Assembly (NCBI GenBank): GCA_017881765.1
Contig: JADGQN010000274.1
Location: forward strand, 1-6,584
Origin: Syntrophobacterales bacterium
GTDB taxonomy: Bacteria > Desulfobacterota > Syntrophorhabdia > Syntrophorhabdales > WCHB1-27
Direction of reading: 5' to 3'
Length of the DNA stretch: 6,584 nucleotides
Part shown: piece after piece, positions 5,264 to 6,584 of the stretch
How the letters are laid out: each line of letters begins with the position of its first letter
Numbering within the stretch: the stretch's first letter is position 1
Position numbers and translations under genes: made by a program
Notes under the pieces: generated by a model
What the model saw: the letters and a program-made list of their open reading frames with translations, nothing else
The model's database searches: none
What the model was told of the DNA's origin: nothing

Positions 5264-5293
5264 TCGTCTCGCTCAGGCTCCAATTGCGAAGCC
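5260..5293. repeat. 7-bp inverted repeat next to the 23-nt repeat
   Basis: GGCTTCG (5260-5266) and CGAAGCC (5287-5293) are perfectly complementary with a 20-nt loop. The left arm overlaps the end of the 23-nt repeat, so it may be part of the same larger element. Copy 1 lacks this arm. Confidence 0.4.
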
Positions 5294-5501
5294 CTGCCTC
5301 TCGTCCTGACCATTGGCAGCTCGCAAATTCTTCTCTTCACGTTTACTCATGCCTCGGAGTCAGTCGCCTGGGCTTACGCCACGCTCGTCTACGCTTGTGG
5401 GTCCCCAGAGCTTCCGCGATGTTCGCTCCGAAAAGGTCCTCCCTGCCCTCAACAGTATTTTCTGTAAAAGCCTTTCTTCAACGAAGGACGAAGCATTAAG
5501 A

Positions 5502-5519
5502 ACCGGTCTGGTTACCGGT
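5502..5519 (-). terminator. Possible terminator hairpin of the WecA-like gene
   Basis: The 6-nt palindrome ACCGGT occurs twice (5502-5507 and 5514-5519) with a 6-nt gap, so the pair can fold into a stem. On the minus strand it begins at the stop codon and is followed by TCTTAAT, a poor T-run. It may be a weak terminator for the gene ending at 5519. Confidence 0.3.
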
Positions 5520-6541
5520 CACGTGTCACGGCTTTTATTCCCCCTTCTACTGAGCGAATCTGCGAAGAGACTCAGGAAGACGGAACCGGTAAGTATTACG
5601 ATGAGGTATGGTGTCGATGTGCCCCTGAAGTGGATCAGAGTCGCGGCAAGCCCAAGGGCCATCGTAACGGACCAGAGCAGCAACACGCTTTTCCTCGGAG
5701 AAAAACCGGCTCTGAGAAGCAAGTGGTGGAGGTGGTTCGTGTCCGCTTCGAAGGGGCTTCTGCCTGAGAAGGCCCTCAGCCCCATGACCCTTAGCGTATC
5801 GAAGATGGGCACGAGCAGCACCAGCAAGGGGAACATGGGCTCCACGTGATATCGTGGATCCTGGGTCAGCATGATGGAGAAGACGGAAAGAGAGAACCCG
5901 AGAAAGAGGCTTCCGGAATCACCCATGAAGATGTGTGCCCTGGTGAGCATGTTGTAGCGCAGGAACGCTCCGGCTGCTCCGGCAAAGGCCACGCAGAGCC
6001 CGGCGAGAAGGTGGTTGCCCGCAAGGTAGGCTACTGTTGCGATAAAGAGCGAGGCAATGAATGAGATGCCGCCGGCAAGTCCATTCAGCCCGTCTATGAG
6101 GTTCATTGCGTTGGTCACTCCCACGATGCAAAGGTAGGTGAAAGGGATGGCCAGCAAGCCCAGATGTATCCGACCAACTGATCCGTAGGTGCCGATATCC
6201 CGTATAACTAAGTCCCCGCCGAGAACAACTAAGGTAATGGCCGCGAGGGTGGCGAGCAGTTTGGTCGTGAAACGGAGCTGTTTCCAGTCGTCGATCGCGC
6301 CAACGGCTACAAGGAGCGAGGATGCGACGAGATAGGAGACGAGGCTGCTGTCGAGCTGGATGAAGAAAAAAATGGGAAGCACGCCGGCGAAGAAAGCCAA
6401 TCCACCCCATCGCGGCGTGGGATCGCAGTGGACTCTTCTCCCACCGGGATGGTCGATACATCCATATTTTCCCGCAAGCCATATGACGGACGGGGTCATA
6501 AGGAACGTAAGGACCAGCGGGAATCCAAAGAATAATACCAT
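5519..6541 (-). CDS. wecA: WecA/TagO-type undecaprenyl-phosphate sugar-1-phosphate transferase (MraY superfamily)
   Basis: This inner-membrane enzyme of the polyprenyl-phosphate N-acetylhexosamine-1-phosphate transferase family transfers a sugar-1-phosphate, usually GlcNAc-1-P from UDP-GlcNAc, to undecaprenyl phosphate and so starts O-antigen or other envelope glycans. The 340 residues contain about ten to eleven hydrophobic segments. Family motifs are in order: HPGGRRVHCDPTPRWGG (31-47), the Asp pair in GAIDDWKQL (81-89; D84, D85), NAMNLIDGLNGLAGG (144-158; N147, D150, N153), IFMGDSGSLFLGF (204-216; D208), PIFDTL (245-250; D248) and the cytoplasmic loop RSPFEADTNHLHHLLLRAGF (261-280; H270, H272, H273). 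The HLHH loop and the lack of MraY-specific context favour WecA/TagO over MraY. The exact sugar cannot be read from sequence, so the symbol is provisional. The start has AAGGAGG only 3 nt upstream and gives a complete first membrane helix. It converges on uxs and is not in its operon. Confidence 0.92.
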   Translation of the reverse strand: MVLFFGFPLVLTFLMTPSVIWLAGKYGCIDHPGGRRVHCDPTPRWGGLAFFAGVLPIFFFIQLDSSLVSYLVASSLLVAVGAIDDWKQLRFTTKLLATLAAITLVVLGGDLVIRDIGTYGSVGRIHLGLLAIPFTYLCIVGVTNAMNLIDGLNGLAGGISFIASLFIATVAYLAGNHLLAGLCVAFAGAAGAFLRYNMLTRAHIFMGDSGSLFLGFSLSVFSIMLTQDPRYHVEPMFPLLVLLVPIFDTLRVMGLRAFSGRSPFEADTNHLHHLLLRAGFSPRKSVLLLWSVTMALGLAATLIHFRGTSTPYLIVILTGSVFLSLFADSLSRRGNKSRDT

Positions 6542-6544
6542 GCG

Positions 6545-6551
6545 CCTCCTT
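6545..6551 (-). promoter_or_regulatory. Closely spaced ribosome binding site of the WecA-like gene
   Basis: A full AAGGAGG is separated from the ATG (6539-6541) by only 3 nt, tighter than the usual 5-9. No better start exists downstream without cutting into the first membrane segment, so this start is kept. The 33 bases upstream to the window edge are too few to judge a promoter. Confidence 0.6.
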
Positions 6552-6584
6552 GCAGAAACTGGCGTTGTTCACTCTGCCCGCCGG

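Larger units (their letters stand above)
5163..5518. other. Non-coding convergent intergenic region
   Basis: This stretch of about 356 nt between convergent uxs and the WecA-like gene has no reading frame with protein-like composition or a believable ribosome binding site. It holds a weak terminator-like hairpin after uxs (5180-5207), the second copy of the 23-nt repeat (5241-5263), an inverted repeat GGCTTCG/CGAAGCC (5260-5266 with 5287-5293) overlapping the end of that repeat, and a weak hairpin at the end of the convergent gene (5502-5519). I see nothing recognisable in 5300-5460; it could be decayed sequence or the body of an unknown repeat. Confidence 0.6.

Noticed and set aside
5273..5350. 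Small minus-strand ORF of 25 residues starting MSKREEKNLRAANG
   Set aside because: It has no properly spaced ribosome binding site, lies in a repeat-rich convergent gap, runs into the repeat-adjacent dyad, and matches nothing I recognise.
5182..5849. Plus-strand open frames between uxs and the convergent gene
   Set aside because: They overlap each other in different frames, have Ser/Arg/Leu-rich non-protein-like composition, lack ribosome binding sites, and the longest runs antisense into the WecA-like gene.
5919..6572. Minus-strand 217-codon frame overlapping the WecA-like gene
   Set aside because: It is a shadow in another frame of a gene with complete family motifs; its translation is Arg/His/Pro/Ser-rich without any recognisable domain.

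Overview
The window looks like a chromosomal piece of a Gram-negative bacterium, most likely a deltaproteobacterium in the old sense (Desulfobacterota or a relative). This rests on the rimP-nusA-infB order, on an IF-2 N-terminal region with a TVIRRR motif that I associate from memory with that group, and on the style of the cell-envelope sugar genes. The assignment is an inference and has not been checked by any search.

Layout: positions 1-2312 carry a minus-strand translation/transcription operon, rimP -> nusA -> infB. The infB gene runs off the left edge, so only its first 145 codons are here. Its probable promoter lies at 2486-2514, followed by a leader of about 165 nt packed with hairpins. 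One of these is a terminator-like hairpin at the very 5' end of the transcript. Positions 2538-2764 hold an unusual array of small DNA palindromes separated by a 9-nt linker and bounded by 25-nt imperfect inverted repeats. A second promoter (2782-2810) drives the plus-strand pair ugd -> uxs (2834-5162), whose reading frames overlap by 8 nt. A non-coding stretch (5163-5518) with a second copy of a 23-nt palindromic repeat separates uxs from a convergent minus-strand gene for a WecA/MraY-family membrane transferase (5519-6541).

How the genes fit together: RimP (30S maturation), NusA (transcription elongation and termination) and IF-2 (initiation) form a classic housekeeping operon. Ugd oxidises UDP-glucose to UDP-glucuronate and Uxs decarboxylates that to UDP-xylose, so the two adjacent genes make a complete UDP-xylose route. 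The WecA-like enzyme would load a first sugar-1-phosphate onto undecaprenyl phosphate, starting an envelope polysaccharide. It may belong to the same surface-glycan pathway, although it is transcribed separately.

The genes are ordinary and intact. The unusual part is the non-coding DNA: the palindrome array between the two divergent promoters, several members of which have C-GNA-G triloops (the loop class known to make exceptionally stable DNA mini-hairpins), the dispersed 23-nt repeat, and the folded rimP leader.
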